Source of the DNA: Pieris napi
Taxonomy: Eukaryota > Arthropoda > Insecta > Lepidoptera > Pieridae
NCBI RefSeq assembly: GCF_905475465.1
Contig: NC_062246.1
Span: forward strand, 6,784,001 to 6,848,000
DNA length: 64,000 bases
Direction of reading: 5' to 3'
In this document: piece after piece, positions 21,781-34,653 of the stretch
Layout of the letters: each line of letters opens with the position of its first letter
Numbering within the stretch: position 1 is the first letter of the stretch
Position numbers and translations under genes: made by a program
Notes under the pieces: model-generated
Told to the model about the DNA's origin: nothing
The model's database searches: none
Seen by the model: the letters and a program-made list of their open reading frames with translations, nothing else

Positions 21781-23905
21781 TGATATTTGTTTATTGCATA
21801 ATCGTAATCAAATTTTTTTTAATAACTTTTGTAATAAGACCAACATTTATAAGTCTCGCCTGATTAAACGCTTCTGGATTTTGTCAAAAGTCAAAATTAT
21901 AACAATCACGTGCCACGCCAACAATATATTACAATGCAACGTGTTATTATTCGAAAGTTAAATGCGCAGTTACATCCCACACTTTACGTGAAATTATTAA
22001 ATTTAGCGCGAATCCTCCGACTCGAAGCCAACGCTTCGAAATAGAAGTTTAATTAAACAATGAGCGTGATTTACGAGTAAACAGATCGAAGCTTCCAGGG
22101 GCATGTTTGTGTATAGTTGCCAATAAAATAAAATTTAATCCTTATTAAAAGTAATTAGAGTTTATATTCGCGCGTTAATGTATCTATGTACGGATTATCA
22201 ATTGCCTCAAAACTGCTTTTGAAGTTTGAGTTTATCGTGGTGTGATGAAAGCTTAATTCACCTCGTAAATAGGTTAAGATGGAATATGTTAGCTGCACTT
22301 CTCAAGGCTCCGGCGGTTTTCCGTTTCGTTTACAAACACAACACTGTTTTTCGTTTCGCACGTAACATTAAATAATATTATTGAAAATAAACATTATGCC
22401 GCAATTCATAACCGAGATTTACTTTGTGTGGTAATTCTGTGGTTGTGTATTCATTACGCGGTTTCTCTTGATTAGTAGCGAATAAATATTTGGCGTGCAT
22501 TGCAATACAGTTTTATTTTTAAACGACTTAACAGTTGTGGGTCGACCCAGACTGATTTAGATAAGCTGGAATAACATCTTTCGATTTACCCCATAAAATA
22601 ACCTTTTAAAAAAGATCTCGATGTTGGAAAACACTACTACGCTTATAGTAAAGGTAGAACGTTTGAGAAATAGGTTATCTAGGTTAAAAACAACGCCTAG
22701 GTAAGAGTAAAGTATAATTTCCAGTTATCGCTTGCTATAATTCGCCTGAGGGACAGTTTACTGTATTATTAAATTAATATTGTCTAACTGTAATCAGGAA
22801 ACTATTATAATAAAATAGATAAGCAGGGATATATTATATCAGCAACTATATACTGCAGCTTCTCGTGCGTAATTTTACTTAGTTCTGTTTGACAATGATG
22901 GGTTTGTTTATTTTGGTTTTTAGTCTCTGGTTTTCTAGACAAAATGTAAGCAAAAAATATTTTCTAGAAATCATAAGTTGATCATGAAGTTAAAAGTTAA
23001 ATTATTTCTCAGTTTTGTGCCAGCATTTTACAGGATTTTATTTTTAAATTTTAATTCGTAAATGGAATATTAATCAAGAAGTTTGAAATCAAATCAATTA
23101 GACTGTTAAACAAGGATTTTTGATTTATACTTTATTCGTTTGTATAAGTCCCACCTCTTTTCCAAAGTTGTAGGCAGAGACTACAAACCTCCACTCCCTA
23201 CGTTCCTTACATTCTTCTCTCTCTTCCTCTACTCTTATAACATAGTGCTTCTAACTTGCCCCTTTACAAGTACAATATGAGTATCTTCCGGAAACGTCAG
23301 GCAGTCGCCAAGCCAAGAAGGGTTATTACTATGGTGTTTAACAAATAACACTTTTAATTGATTTAAAAATGTCAATTGTCAGCTATGAATTAATTCTAGG
23401 TATATTTGGTTTTCTGTATTCACCGTACGTCTTTGTTGCGCATTAGAATAAAAACCATTGGTGCCAGGGCTCAAGCAGGACCTTCGAGGTGTAAGAACAA
23501 TATATAAAAATGATTAAGGCATTTTTATACATGACATTCTGGAAATAATATTAAATTTTACACAGTTGCTTTTACCCTAGACAAAATCGCGGTCATCAGC
23601 GTGTTATTGAATAAAGAACTGACTATCTAGCGGTCGCTTGTCCTATTACATACTATTGCATAACATTTATTAAGTACTAACGAAACACACAGAATAATAT
23701 TAATCAAAAAAAATATTGGTTGTTTGTAAAGTAGGTTTACGATCGAGATGTTTACGTGATAACGTCTTATTGGTGATATAAGTTTTTGGGAAGTAAGGAA
23801 TTAATGAAGATAACAATTTTTTCAAATTTTAAATTACATCTATCGTTTTATTCACACTTTTGATGATATAGGCCAGTCATTATAGACATTCGAAATCGAA
23901 AATTT
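21781..23905. other. No gene recognised
   Basis: AT-rich unique-looking sequence downstream of MRPL46. 23150-23340 is GC-richer with a run of CTCTTCCTCTACTCTT and may be a decayed dispersed repeat. No splice-consistent coding exon is visible. Confidence 0.4.
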
Positions 23906-23908
23906 GAT

Positions 23909-24468
23909 AATAATTCCAAAAGTTTTCAAACTTCGGTCAAGTGAATGGTACATTGGGACGACAATAAATCTCATTTTGCAACCTTGTCCGCAGTCCGGAA
24001 CATTGTTAAAATTGCAATTAAATTAATTTTTGCTGTATGGTCGTGAAAAAAATTCCAAAAGTTCTGCAAACTTGGGGAAGTTTTCGATATAATATTTCAT
24101 ATCACGTATAAAATTTGCAACCAACCTAAGTGTACGGAACATTTTTTGTTATTTATTTTATTTTCGATATATCTGTCAAATTTGCAGAACTTTTGGAACG
24201 TTTTCCTTCAGTTTAATAAAGAAAAACATTAATTTTTAATAACAAAAAATGTTCCGTACACTTTGGTTGGTTGCAGATTTTATACGTGATATGAAATATT
24301 ATATCGAAAACTTCCCCAAGTTTGCAGAACTTTTGGAATTTTTTTCACGACCAAAACTTATTTTTAACAATGTTCCGGACCGCAGAGCAGGTTGCAAAAT
24401 TTTATAGTTTGTTTTTAATACCACTCCCGACCTTACATCAAAATTTGAAAACTTTTGGAATTATTATG
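23909..24468. mobile_element. Fold-back MITE, about 560 bp
   Basis: Ends TAATAATTCCAAAAGTTTTC and its complement at about 24448-24468. The arms pair again inside: CAACC...TGTACGGAACATTTTTTGTT near 24120 with its complement near 24245, and GTTCTGCAAACTTGGGGAAG near 24060 with its complement near 24310. The whole element is an imperfect palindrome centred near 24200. No coding sequence. Confidence 0.8.
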
Positions 24469-25099
24469 AATTAATTGTCTTTACTGACTGGTCTAATAAA
24501 TTTCGGTTGTAAAATTACAAGTTTACTTATTCGACTATGATATACATTTTTCTTCATACATTCACGGAATGACTGGCAGCGCTCGAGATGAGACGGGAGA
24601 TCGGTCCGTCTCTCTCTTGTTATACCTGCGATCGCGCTCGTGAGGTTTTGGTGTGACACAAGTTTCTGAACATGTCACCCGACTAAAACGATTTTAAAGA
24701 CGTTATCACGTCAAAAAGAAATAACAACAATTATTTTTAAAGAATAAGGTACCTTCAGGTACATTTTGCGTGTGTACCTAATGTGTGTGTGTTGCGGTTG
24801 TTACTGGCCCTGGCTCAGCATTAGCAGCAGCTGCTGTGCAGCAGACGTGTCCCACAGCGCTGGTCATTCTGCCAGAGACCACAACTGTATATGCTGGTAG
24901 AAAATAATATCAAAATTATTGTCATTTGAGGGAACTGACGAAAGGTTTCCTTCTCAGTTCCTATATGTTTTTTCCTTCCTTTATTCCTGTAAGAAATATT
25001 TAGTCTTTTTGTTATTTTTAATCTATTTCTGTTGTTTTATTTTTTTCTACGTGTATGTATTGTTTTGTTTACTACTCAGTTTAATTTTAATAAACTGTT

Positions 25100-25275
25100 T
25101 TTCAGCGTACTCAATTACACGTTACCAAGTTTTTCAGCGTACTCAATTACACGTTGTATATGTCCCACTAATGGCCATAGGTCTTCTCTCTTAGGCGAGA
25201 GGGAATGGTCTGTAGTCCCCACGTTAGCCCAATACGTATTGGAGTCTTCTCATTCATCCATAGAACATAATATCT
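25100..25275. repeat. Tandem 26-bp duplication leading into a dispersed repeat
   Basis: TTTTTCAGCGTACTCAATTA occurs twice in succession (25100 and 25132). From 25157 the sequence matches a common lepidopteran repeat (GTCCCACTAATGGCCATAGG, GGCGAGAGGG, CCCCACGTTAGCCCAATACG). The two overlapping ORFs of 91 and 112 codons here come from this repeat. Confidence 0.55.
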
Positions 25276-25422
25276 GTTGGGTCATAAAACAACCGACTCA
25301 GACTTTCACACATTTAGCGTCTAAAATTACTACAATCTCTGTAAATATCTTTCGTACCAATATTAATTAATTAAACCAATAATAAACAACATATAGGATG
25401 TATTAAAGGATTCCAGTTCTAA

Positions 25423-25692
25423 GGGAGCGTTCAAGTATTACGTAACGCAATTTTTGAAGATTATTGACCCCCCCCCCCATGTAACGTTTTTCAGTACCCT
25501 AGTACAGTACTGTACTCAAGTATAGTAAAACGTTTCGTGACCACCTTGTGTCTCTTTAGTTACTACCTATTATGTGGTGTAAGTCGAATATAATATTAAA
25601 AATAACGCGAAGTTCAATCCCCGCCCCGCATAGTAACGTTGTACAAAAGGGGGGGCCTTCCAAAACGCGTTACGTAATACTTGAACGCTCCC
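25423..25692. mobile_element. PIF/Harbinger-like MITE, family H2 (270 bp), complete
   Basis: TIRs GGGAGCGTTCAAGTATTACG (continuing TAACGC) at both ends, flanked by TAA at 25420-25422 and 25693-25695. The interior has GTACAGTACTGTAC, a C-run (25470-25479) and a G-run. Partial copies are at 117-345 and 44507-44649. Confidence 0.85.
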
Positions 25693-26214
25693 TAATCGGT
25701 TCTAATATATTAAAATTTCACCCACTGATTCACAAACGGTCCTGAATGTATCGGCGAAAGGATATCGTTATTAAACATTTGATATCTGTATTCCGATCTT
25801 GAAAGTCATAAAAATAATAATTACAAAGACGTGTAAGCATTTACATTTATAAATGTATAGAAACTGTTTTCATGTTAACCTGCCCGACTCCCCGTGGAGT
25901 GCGCCTGCGGCTATGGAATATCATAATTGATAAAAATTTGAAATACGCCCCATAAAGGCATTCTCTGAGATATTATATCATCGCGTGAATTTCGATGTTT
26001 TGTTCTGGTTTTATTAGGTTAACGGGTTGTATTTAGAAATAAATATTTCCAATAATTTGTCTTAATTCTGCTCTTAACGAAATGTTAAAGGTACATTAGT
26101 ACGAAATAGAAGGAAAAACCTTCGGCATGGAGTGTCAGTAGTGATATTTTTTTAAATTACAGTGATATAACTATATTTTTGGACATTTTCAGCTTGCTTT
26201 ATCTAATTTTCTTT

Positions 26215-26345
26215 TCTCACATTTCTTTCTTACGCCTGGAAGGCCTGTAAGAGATCGCTCGAAAGCGATACGGCCGCCAGTTGCCCCCTTTTCATTTAAT
26301 TATTACAACTGTATGTATGTATGCAACGAAGTGTTAATAAATAAA
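26215..26345 (+). repeat. LINE 3' tail, family B
   Basis: GCCTGGAAGGCCTGTAAGAG, ATCGCT...AGCGATA(C)GGCCG(C/T)C, then TATGTATGTATGCAACGAAG and AATAAATAAATAAA. Related copies are at 49262-49388 and, reversed, at 40835-40940. The AATAAATAAATA end is typical of a LINE terminus. Confidence 0.65.
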
Positions 26346-27324
26346 TAAAATGAACAAAAAAAGCAAACATAATAATGAACAATCGTTCTTAAGCTATAAA
26401 TAAATAATCAGACACAAAAATGTTGAATAGAAAAATACACTTAGATACATATTCCATTACTTTCTAATAAAATAACTAAGATCTATATATTTTTAAATTG
26501 AGTGTCAGGAGTTTTATTTCGCTCACCAATATCTAAAGAGTGTTGATAGAGATAAATAGACACATTACAACCTCTATGATCTATGATTAGTTACAGTTAC
26601 CTCACCTTAGAAAAATACGACAGTAGGTAGAATTTCCAATATCATCTGTATACAGAATCCTTCCAACTGTATCAACATGATATACATGGTTCTGTTTTTG
26701 ACTCTTTGATTTGATTATCTAAAGTCCTAAATTTCCGTAATTTCTATCCTTTTATTGCGGTTAATTTTATTGCATTGTCCCCTTTGAATTACGTAAAACC
26801 CTTAAGCTACTATTTAACCCTTAACCTAAGATTTTTATTTCAACTATCACCATTAGTTAAATGTACCATTAGTCAACAATTAGCCCTCACACATTAAATC
26901 TGCAATTAAATAGACTAATTTTTGTAGCGGTCGAATGTAGAAAAAAAACGATAATAGAAACTGAACGAGCCATTGTTCCAACATTAATGGACCACCCGAT
27001 ATTTGGAATCTTCGCAAAAACGTCTGAAATGTGGATGCCGAAAAAAGAATGAGAAAAACCGTATTCCGACTCGGACCCTCGAATTCCTCAAGTTATCTCC
27101 GGCTTTCACAGTATGATAGCGGCCGCAGTGTTAAATCGTTGACAACACAGCCTTATCGCTAAAGTGAGACCCTTTCAAAACTTCGAAACATAACAATTAG
27201 AACTGTTTTTAGTTCATTACAAAGAGCTTAACTGATTAAGATGAACGTAGAAAGACATTCCTTTCATCAATGTTTTACAGGACAATACTAAAATTTAAAT
27301 TGGCGGCGAATGAAACCAGTTTAA

Positions 27325-27850
27325 TAGTAATAATAATAATAAGTTTTTATTTGCAAAGAAAGTGGTACATTTAGTTTGTTTAATTATAAAAAAAGACTGC
27401 ACAATCAGCCATATAAAATAGACGTGCAAATTTAATATCAATTATCATGATGTCAAAATTATAAGAACAGTTAAGTATAATTGTTGTCAAAACTTATGAT
27501 CAAAACTCTATATAATTGGCACCTTGTCTTTAAAAATTTATTCACCCTCCCCTTGAAAGCACTACCCGGCAGTGATTTATAACTTCTAGAAAGGTGATTG
27601 CACAGGTTGATAGTCATGGCCTAATAATTTTTACAATACAATACAACTTGCAGGAACCTATAATCGTGTTGGATCACTCGTTGAAATCAATAATTTTTCT
27701 ATAGAACGCAATTGTCTGCAATGATTCGCCAGAAGCTATGAGTAATACACATTGTTCCAAAGACCAATTCCTTAATTCTAGTATTTTCAATTCTTTAAAT
27801 CTTTTTGTAGCTAACGCGAGTTAAGTTTAGTGTCGGTTGCTTGAAGTATG
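27325..27850 (-). repeat. Probable LINE 3' end (reverse) with TAA microsatellite
   Basis: Starts at a (TAA)n run (27330-27347), then ACTGCACAATCAGCCATATA and a moderately conserved-looking stretch to 27850. The layout fits a reversed CR1-like tail; no ORF remains. Confidence 0.35.
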
Positions 27851-28185
27851 TTGGAATAAATGAAACTCTTGGTTTGAAGCTGGGTGTCAACTATCCGTTT
27901 AAAACATGATCTTATAACTAACATAAAATTAGAGGTTCTGTGGTTGCTATCAAAAGACTTATAGGACTTATTTAAGGGTTCTTAAATCTAAGTGACACTT
28001 CTGTTATTCTTCTGTTTCTATTTATACTGTATTCTTCTATATTAAGAATACAAGATTTATGAGTGAATGAAAAACTAAAGGACACAATTATTACTAAATT
28101 GACGTATTACAATTAATTGGCTACTAGTGTAAATCGATTGCTAACAATTGGTTTGCAATCTAATTAAAATAAAATAAATCAATGG

Positions 28186-28452
28186 CGTCACCTTTTTAGG
28201 TCTGGGCCTCAGACTTCTGTATCTGTTTCATGATCATTTGGTAATCTAATAGGCAAGTAGGTGATCAGCCTTTTGTGCCTGACGCACGTCGTTGACTTTT
28301 TGGGTCTAAGGCAAGCTGGTTTCCTCACGATGTTTTCCTTCACCGTTCGAGCGGATGTTAAATGCGTACATAGAAAGAAAGTGCATTGGTGCACAGCCGG
28401 GGATCGAATCTTTGACCTCAGGGATGAGAGTCGCGCGCTGAAGCCACAACAC
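28186..28452 (-). repeat. SINE S1, near full length (reverse)
   Basis: CACCTTTTTAGGTCTGGGCC ... GCACGTCGTTGACTTTTTGG ... GTTTCCTCACGATGTTTTCC ... GTGCACAGCCGGGGATCGAA ... ATGAGAGTCGCGCGCTGAAG. One of the best preserved copies. The 145-codon ORF over it is a repeat shadow. Confidence 0.85.
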
Positions 28453-28455
28453 TGC

Positions 28456-30840
28456 GATTCTAATTATAAACTAAAATATATATATAAGACAATAGTCTGT
28501 ATTTCAATAGCAAGCAAGAGGCTAAATAAAACTTCTATTTGTTTCTCTGTAAATAAAGAATGCAATTTTATTTATCGAGTAGGTTACACACTGATACAAT
28601 CTAACAATAATTACAAGACTAACACAATCTTACCTGTAAATAAAGAAACGACAATAAAAGTTCATTGTTATCACCTCTCGATGTTAAGCTATAACTAAGT
28701 ATTAAAATAATTTACAAATAAGATTAAAATGCAATTCAACAATCTCAGCATATTTGCCCTTTACATCTTTGACAATGTCAGCTAGCTTGACGTGACACGA
28801 CGCGGCTCACTCACAAACTGCCAGTGCGCGCGAATATTCAAATTAAAGAGATCATTCTCTTTACATATATATATGTAACTAACTAATGTTAAGTTACATA
28901 ACTTACGGCAAAAATTAATATTGTTTACTTTTGCTCGCGTCTAGAAAAGTAAGTCACTACTAATTCAATAACAGTAAAGACACCGTAAGCTTCTCTGTAG
29001 ACCTTTAATTGTACGCATTACGCATTCTTTTGATAAACACGATCGCTGTTAATTACCTAAGGCGTAGAATTTTCCACATGCCTCTGAAAAATAATGGATT
29101 AAGCTGTTGAGATGACATAATCGGCGAGCCGACTTAATTATATGATTTTAGAAAAAAAACAAAGTTGCGTGGAATTCGATTGAAAATAAAATTTGTTCAA
29201 TAAAAAAACTTAACAGAAATTTTATAATTAGGTTTGAATTAAGAAGTTTTTAACTAAGATGTATTATAGGTTTCTCCTTATAAAAAATGCCATCGCCATC
29301 TATAGATACCTATAGACCTATTCACATCGCGGGTGCGTTATCGGTATTGGATACTAAATCGTATAGAAAACTAGTTTTCAACATTGAACTTCCAGTGCAT
29401 TTTTTGTGTTTAAACTCTACAATTTATGGGCTTTGTTAAGTTTCTAATTACCTACACTGGCTGTGTTAACATTGGATTAGTATAGCATAAATCCTGTATC
29501 AAAAGTCAATCACGGCAAAGCGGAGATGACTTGTCGGGATGACGGTTGTATCTGGCAGGTTACATGTGGCGTGGAATGTGTGAGTGTACGCGTTGCGCGA
29601 GTGTGCGCTAGTGTGCCAGGTGGGCTCCCATTAGCAGCGAGCCTCGCGGCCGCTCTTCATCTTTATGATAATTATTTTCTGTTTGTTTTCGTCGAAGAAT
29701 CGGCCCGCCTAGCCGACCGACGCTTCTCAGAACCATCTTCCATTGTGGTAAATTAAAGCCGCCCGGACCCCTGCCACGACGAGAGATAATTCGACAGGAT
29801 GCCGTATATTATTAATTGCACTATGACTTGTGGAAATGGAGCTTCGAGTTCAGTGAGTCATTCATTCTGCTGCTGCGACGCTCTCGCGTGGGAACGCGCG
29901 CCTCTCTTGATTTACACCCACGATGTCTTTACGAGCTTTTAAAATTCCCTCCGAAGTACTTACGTTATCCTTTTAAGTCGCGCCGATTAGGAGAGAACCA
30001 CACGAATCGGCTTTGTAATCTTGAATACCGCAAATCAATTATACTTGAAGGCAAAAGCAATAAACTTACCGACGTGATCGCTCACCGCACCTGAAAGAAA
30101 CCTCAGTTCGTTAACTAGGGTTAACAAGGCAATAAACGGCCTCGTAATGGAATATAGTCGAAAAAACCGTACCTAAATAAGCCGAATGTCCGCTGTAAAA
30201 AGAGGATCACATAATGTTTACAATCATGTAGCTTTATTCACTTTGTAGTCCAATTTCATGCTAAATCGGGCGGATAAAATCCTCTTTTATCAGACAGACT
30301 CACCGTCTCGGTGGAATACGTTCGTGCCCCTTGCCCCTCCCCGCGGCCTCGATGCTGGATCACATCAATCCACAACAGCCATTAAGTATAAAATTAAATA
30401 CAAAACCAAAGTTGAATGGAGCGTGGCGATGAAAAGGTTCATTTCTGATTTTTGATGCGACTTAACAAATGGAACATTTTATTGTACGCCGTTAATTCTA
30501 TTAACAAGTTATGAAAGGGCTATTACTAACAGCCATAAGAGATAATACCATTGATGTTTCAATACTGTGTAATGTGGTTCATTCACTGGCTAGGTAGCCG
30601 GTAGCTACCTATAAGAGGAATTCAAAATGTAGAAAAAATTCAATTACATTCCGTATGATACCGAGACATAACTCTGGGAACGCCGTAACATATTCAATTC
30701 GATGAGAGTTAAAGTTACTTCACACGAAATAAACGTTTGCACGTTACGAAACACAACATATTTTTTGCGCATTGCTAGCATTTCAATTATGATTTTCAGG
30801 TATAAATTATCTCGGACCTTAGCACTTAGAATTGCTAAAT
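28456..30840. other. Unique sequence with GC-richer islands, no gene recognised
   Basis: 28765-28850 and 29520-30100 are clearly richer in G+C than the flanks and free of the repeats listed here. ORFs of 76 and 92 codons in 29526-30094 show no domain and no splice structure I trust. It could hold regulatory DNA or a non-coding exon. Confidence 0.35.
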
Positions 30841-30841
30841 A

Positions 30842-31096
30842 TTTATATCGATATTCCGGTACCGACCTAATTTAGTTCCCTTTGGAGTAGAGACTCTTGG
30901 GCCGTGGGGTTCAAGTACACAGGCGCTAATTAAAAATTTAAGTTGGCTCCTAGTAGATAGTACCGATGACCCCAGAGCTGGTACTTTCCTGGCTCAACGA
31001 ATATGTATCGCAATACAGCGAGGAAATGCTGCCAGCCATAAAGGTACACTGCCACAGGGACCAAACTTTTTAAATTTATTTCGATTTTCTTTTTAA
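30842..31096 (+). pseudogene. C-terminal piece of a non-LTR retrotransposon ORF2
   Basis: An open frame without ATG, ending at TAA 31094-31096, reads VPFGVETLGPWGSS ... DDPRAGTFLAQRICIAIQRG NAAS. The 'VETLGPWG' and 'DPRAG.FL.QRI..A.QRGNAA' blocks are a hallmark of the end of reverse-transcriptase ORFs in lepidopteran LINEs. Only about 75 residues remain, with no RT domain. Clade not assigned. Confidence 0.75.
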
Positions 31097-31574
31097 TAAT
31101 TTTTATTAGTACTTTGAAGGTTAAGAAAATTGTTAATACTCTATGCTTGATTGTAAATATTTATTGTTTATGATTTGTCAAGGACAACTGAAACGTACTT
31201 ATTTGATAATCACATAAACCTAACGCCTGTTACAAACGCAGCGTCCAAGTGCACTTTATATGAAGTGGTCATGATTCAAGAGTGCATCGGTTAGGAGGCT
31301 CGACGGGTTATTAATTTTATGGTGTCGATGGCCGGACGCACCTGGCTGCAGCGGTCACTGCCGCTAAGCATCACCTCCCCTACCCCCCCCAACCCTGAAA
31401 TCAATCACGTATGCTTTGTTCCAAGATAAACACAGCCGAAAACTAGACACTTTTATAGACCCCGTAGATCAGTGGTTCACGCTATACTTTCAATTCTCAG
31501 TATTAAGTTGTGGAATGAATATCTGATGCTAAGAAAATTTGTTCAACAGACGTACAAAAGTATTATATGACTAT

Positions 31575-31918
31575 ACTAGTTAACCCGGCAAACGTTGTTT
31601 TGCCATGTATGTTGTATATTATGTCTAGGAAATATTTTTTACTTCAATAAAATTACTATCTACTATAAAAAAGGGGTTAATCGTAGAGGGGTGAAAATTC
31701 AGGGTTGCATGTATTTAGGTATGCTGTATCATAAAAAAATGAAAATCGAAATATAAAAAAAAATTTGGGGTGGTTATAACTTAGGGGTTTGAAAGATAGA
31801 TAGTAGCCGATTCTCAGACTTCAGACTCAGACAAAAAATTATAAGAATCGGTCGAGCCGTTTCGGAGGAGTATGGGAACGAACATTGTGACACGAGAATT
31901 TTATATATAAAGAGATAC
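31575..31918 (+). repeat. RTE-type retroposon tail, family C
   Basis: Begins CTAGTTAACCCGGCAAACGT, contains GGGGTTAATCG..GAGGG, GGGTTGCATGTATTTAGGTA and ATCGGTCGAGCCGTTTCGGA, and ends in TTTTATATATAAAGAG. The short A/T tandem end and the CGGTC(G/C)AGCCGTTTCGG motif suit RTE-like 3' ends or derived SINEs. Confidence 0.6.
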
Positions 31919-33545
31919 ATTTGTCAATTTCACTGATTACTGAGATTCTTTCGTCGAAGATCTAACCCTGAGCCTTTTGATACATTGTTGTCCGTTTACA
32001 CGTTCTGAATTTCCCGGACAAGTAAAACAATATTAAATTGTAATATAATTTAATATAACAAATAACAGTTTCGTTTCCTGCTATACATTCCAGTTGAATC
32101 CATCGGTTATAACTGTAAAATATAAAGAAGATATCTTCATCATTCTATAAGTCTAAAAATAGGAAAATATTCCGTATTGTCGCTAATTTCCTTGAAGGTC
32201 ATTAACATATATCTGCTACAAATCGAGATGTGTCAGGTACAAGAAGTCTGATGACCAACTTGCTTATAAATAATCAATAAAACGGACACAGAACTGTGTT
32301 TGCCCCTATAGGATACTTGACTTAATAAAATCCGTGGTCGAAATATTAAAAATTCCAAAATTTATGCTTCTCACGCCAAATTGTTTAACAACATTATACC
32401 TATTAAGTTCTAAATTAAAAAAAACTCTCGTCAACATGGTTTCGGTAACTTTCTAAGGTAATTTTCTAATGATAATTTTGACCAAATCAATCTTGTTAAT
32501 TAGTATAAAATGTATATCGTTACAAGAAAACTGTTTTCCATCCTTATTAGTTTATGTAATAAAGTAAAACAAATGCCAACGCGATGACGCACTCATGTCA
32601 CATCTCCATCAAGTGTGCACTATTTGGTTTAGCCTTTGTCCAAACTAAGCGCCACCATAAAAACCGTACCGACGGAAGTAGGCCTACAATGCGAATGCCA
32701 ACGAGCAAAAAATCAAAGAAAAAAACTGCATAATGCGGTCGAGAGCAGTGTGGGCTTCGAGCGCTCTTGTAAAATTTATAACAGCTCTATTTTGTTTACC
32801 TGCTTGACTTTGCTTTATATTGTTCGGTAATTGGAGGCATTTGACGATGAGTTATTAATTTATTGCCGTTTCGCTTGTTTTTATGGATGTGCTAAAACGT
32901 TCGTCATCCAACCTTTTGATTGCGTAACCTTTGTTTAATTTGTTTCAGCTATTCTGAAACAATAGTCCGAAGTCTTTATAAAACAAAGTTGCTTCGTTTG
33001 TATAGATTTTTTCAACTACGCAACACAATTTAATTAAGAGAGGTGATTGAAGGGAAGCTTTATTATATGTACCTACAGTTAGATGTTTTAATCTATGCTA
33101 CCTTCAGTAGTATTTTGTAACCTAAATATCTCTGCCAATCTTATTTAGTTTTTGCGTAGGAATATTTAACAGGTTCTAGTGTTCCCTTTATAAAGCCGTG
33201 TTGCTTTGGTGTTGCCTTTAACGTCGATGTAATAAAAAAAACTGTTAGTAAAAGTTATCCGTAGCTTGTAGGAGAAAAAAATAAAAAATCGACTTCTGTA
33301 CTGTCGCATTTTGGGAACTTGCTACTCTGACGAAATGTTGCTGTTGTATTTTGGCCTAATTCCACCCTAACGATATATAGAATGTAGCTAAATTAATAGA
33401 TAATAACATTCAAAACATTTTAGCACGTGTAGATAAGCAATGATGGTTGTTTTTTTAAATAGAAGATTAAAATTTAAAAATGTCATGTAATTTCATAGAT
33501 TTCATTTTGACCATTGATTTCTACAGAACAAGGATATTATTCCAT
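31919..33545. other. No gene recognised
   Basis: AT-rich with no named repeat over about 1.6 kb. 32630-32830 is slightly GC-richer; the 64-codon ORF there has no visible domain. Confidence 0.35.
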
Positions 33546-33549
33546 AAGA

Positions 33550-33640
33550 AGCCTTCGAGTCCTGGTATTGACAGTGTCCATGGGCGGCGGCATATCAATT
33601 AACATCAGCCTCCTGCCGGTTTGCCCCCTGACCTAAAAAA
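33550..33640 (+). repeat. LINE family A 3' tail
   Basis: CTTCGAGTCCTGGTATTGAC, GTGTCCATGGGCGGCGGCAT, ACATCAGCCTCCTGCCGGTT, TGCCCCCTGACC. A decayed forward tail. Confidence 0.6.
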
Positions 33641-33679
33641 AATAAAAAATGTGTGCGTGTACTAGGTGTACACACGTAA

Positions 33680-34030
33680 GAAGTGAAACTTATATAAAAC
33701 CTTTGTTGTACGCAGAGCCATAATTAGTTTGTTTTAAGTTTAGAGGTCCGAAACTATTTCTTTAAACACAGTAAATTTTGATACACTGCCTAGCTTACAA
33801 TTGACAAATTAATTGCTGCAAATTTCGATTAGCAAATTTCAAGTCGAAAATGTAATCCGTTGTCAAACTTCAAAGTCAAAAACATACTATATGTCATATT
33901 TTAACGCCGATAAAGAAGTTTGATTCAAAAAGCAACATGGCGCGTAACGGATAAATGTGACGCGTAACGCAAAAATGTTACACTAAATTTTTTTCCAACC
34001 CCGATAAAGAAGTTTCACTTCAAAAAGGAA
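33680..34030. repeat. Cluster of AAGTTTCACTTC motif copies
   Basis: GAAGTGAAACTT at 33688, CGATAAAGAAGTTTGATTCA at 33908 and CGATAAAGAAGTTTCACTTC at 34003. Between the last two, GCGCGTAACGGATAAATGTG and GACGCGTAACGCAAAAATGT are tandem-like. Same motif as at 11039, 11330 and 11594; element family unknown. Confidence 0.45.
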
Positions 34031-34653
34031 GTTTTTTGAAAGAAATCTTTTCTTCGTGTACATTTTGCGTTCTCGTAATACTCGAAATTCTTGTGAAGCA
34101 ATAAACAAGCGTCTAGTGGAATCTTTGCTCTAGGCGAACTGCGCTTGATTATTAAGGAAAACCATGAATAGTTCATTCATGGAAATCACTCTAAGACACT
34201 ATGTTGGAATTCACAATATAATGAATACCAATTAATTTATTACTAGATATGTTTATCGGCTGTATTTATGAATTCACACAATGGAAAATATAGGTATATC
34301 ATATTATTTATGCCACTCACACCTGTGAATTAATTATAACTTTAATCAAACGATATTAAAATTATCAGATTGAGGATTATGTTACCTCATTTGTTTATGA
34401 GTATAATTTATATTAAGGAAAAAGTGACTTAAAGATGGCGCGTTTATTCGCTCATTTCGCACATTGCAGTAATAGAATTAATTCACGAATCTAACTTAAA
34501 TGATTTAGGCTTCAAAAAATAACAACTAAGTCAACGGAAACTTATTAGAAAGCAATTTGAAAATGGAATATCAGTTGCTGCTGTCTTCATGCTTATATAC
34601 AGCTGTGCTCTGTGGTTCGACATTAATTCGCTCGTGGCTTGATCTTCTATAGC

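Noticed and set aside
28261..28698. 145-codon ORF, the second longest in the window
   Set aside because: It lies on a reversed S1 SINE and AT-rich flank; similar frames appear in other S1 copies.
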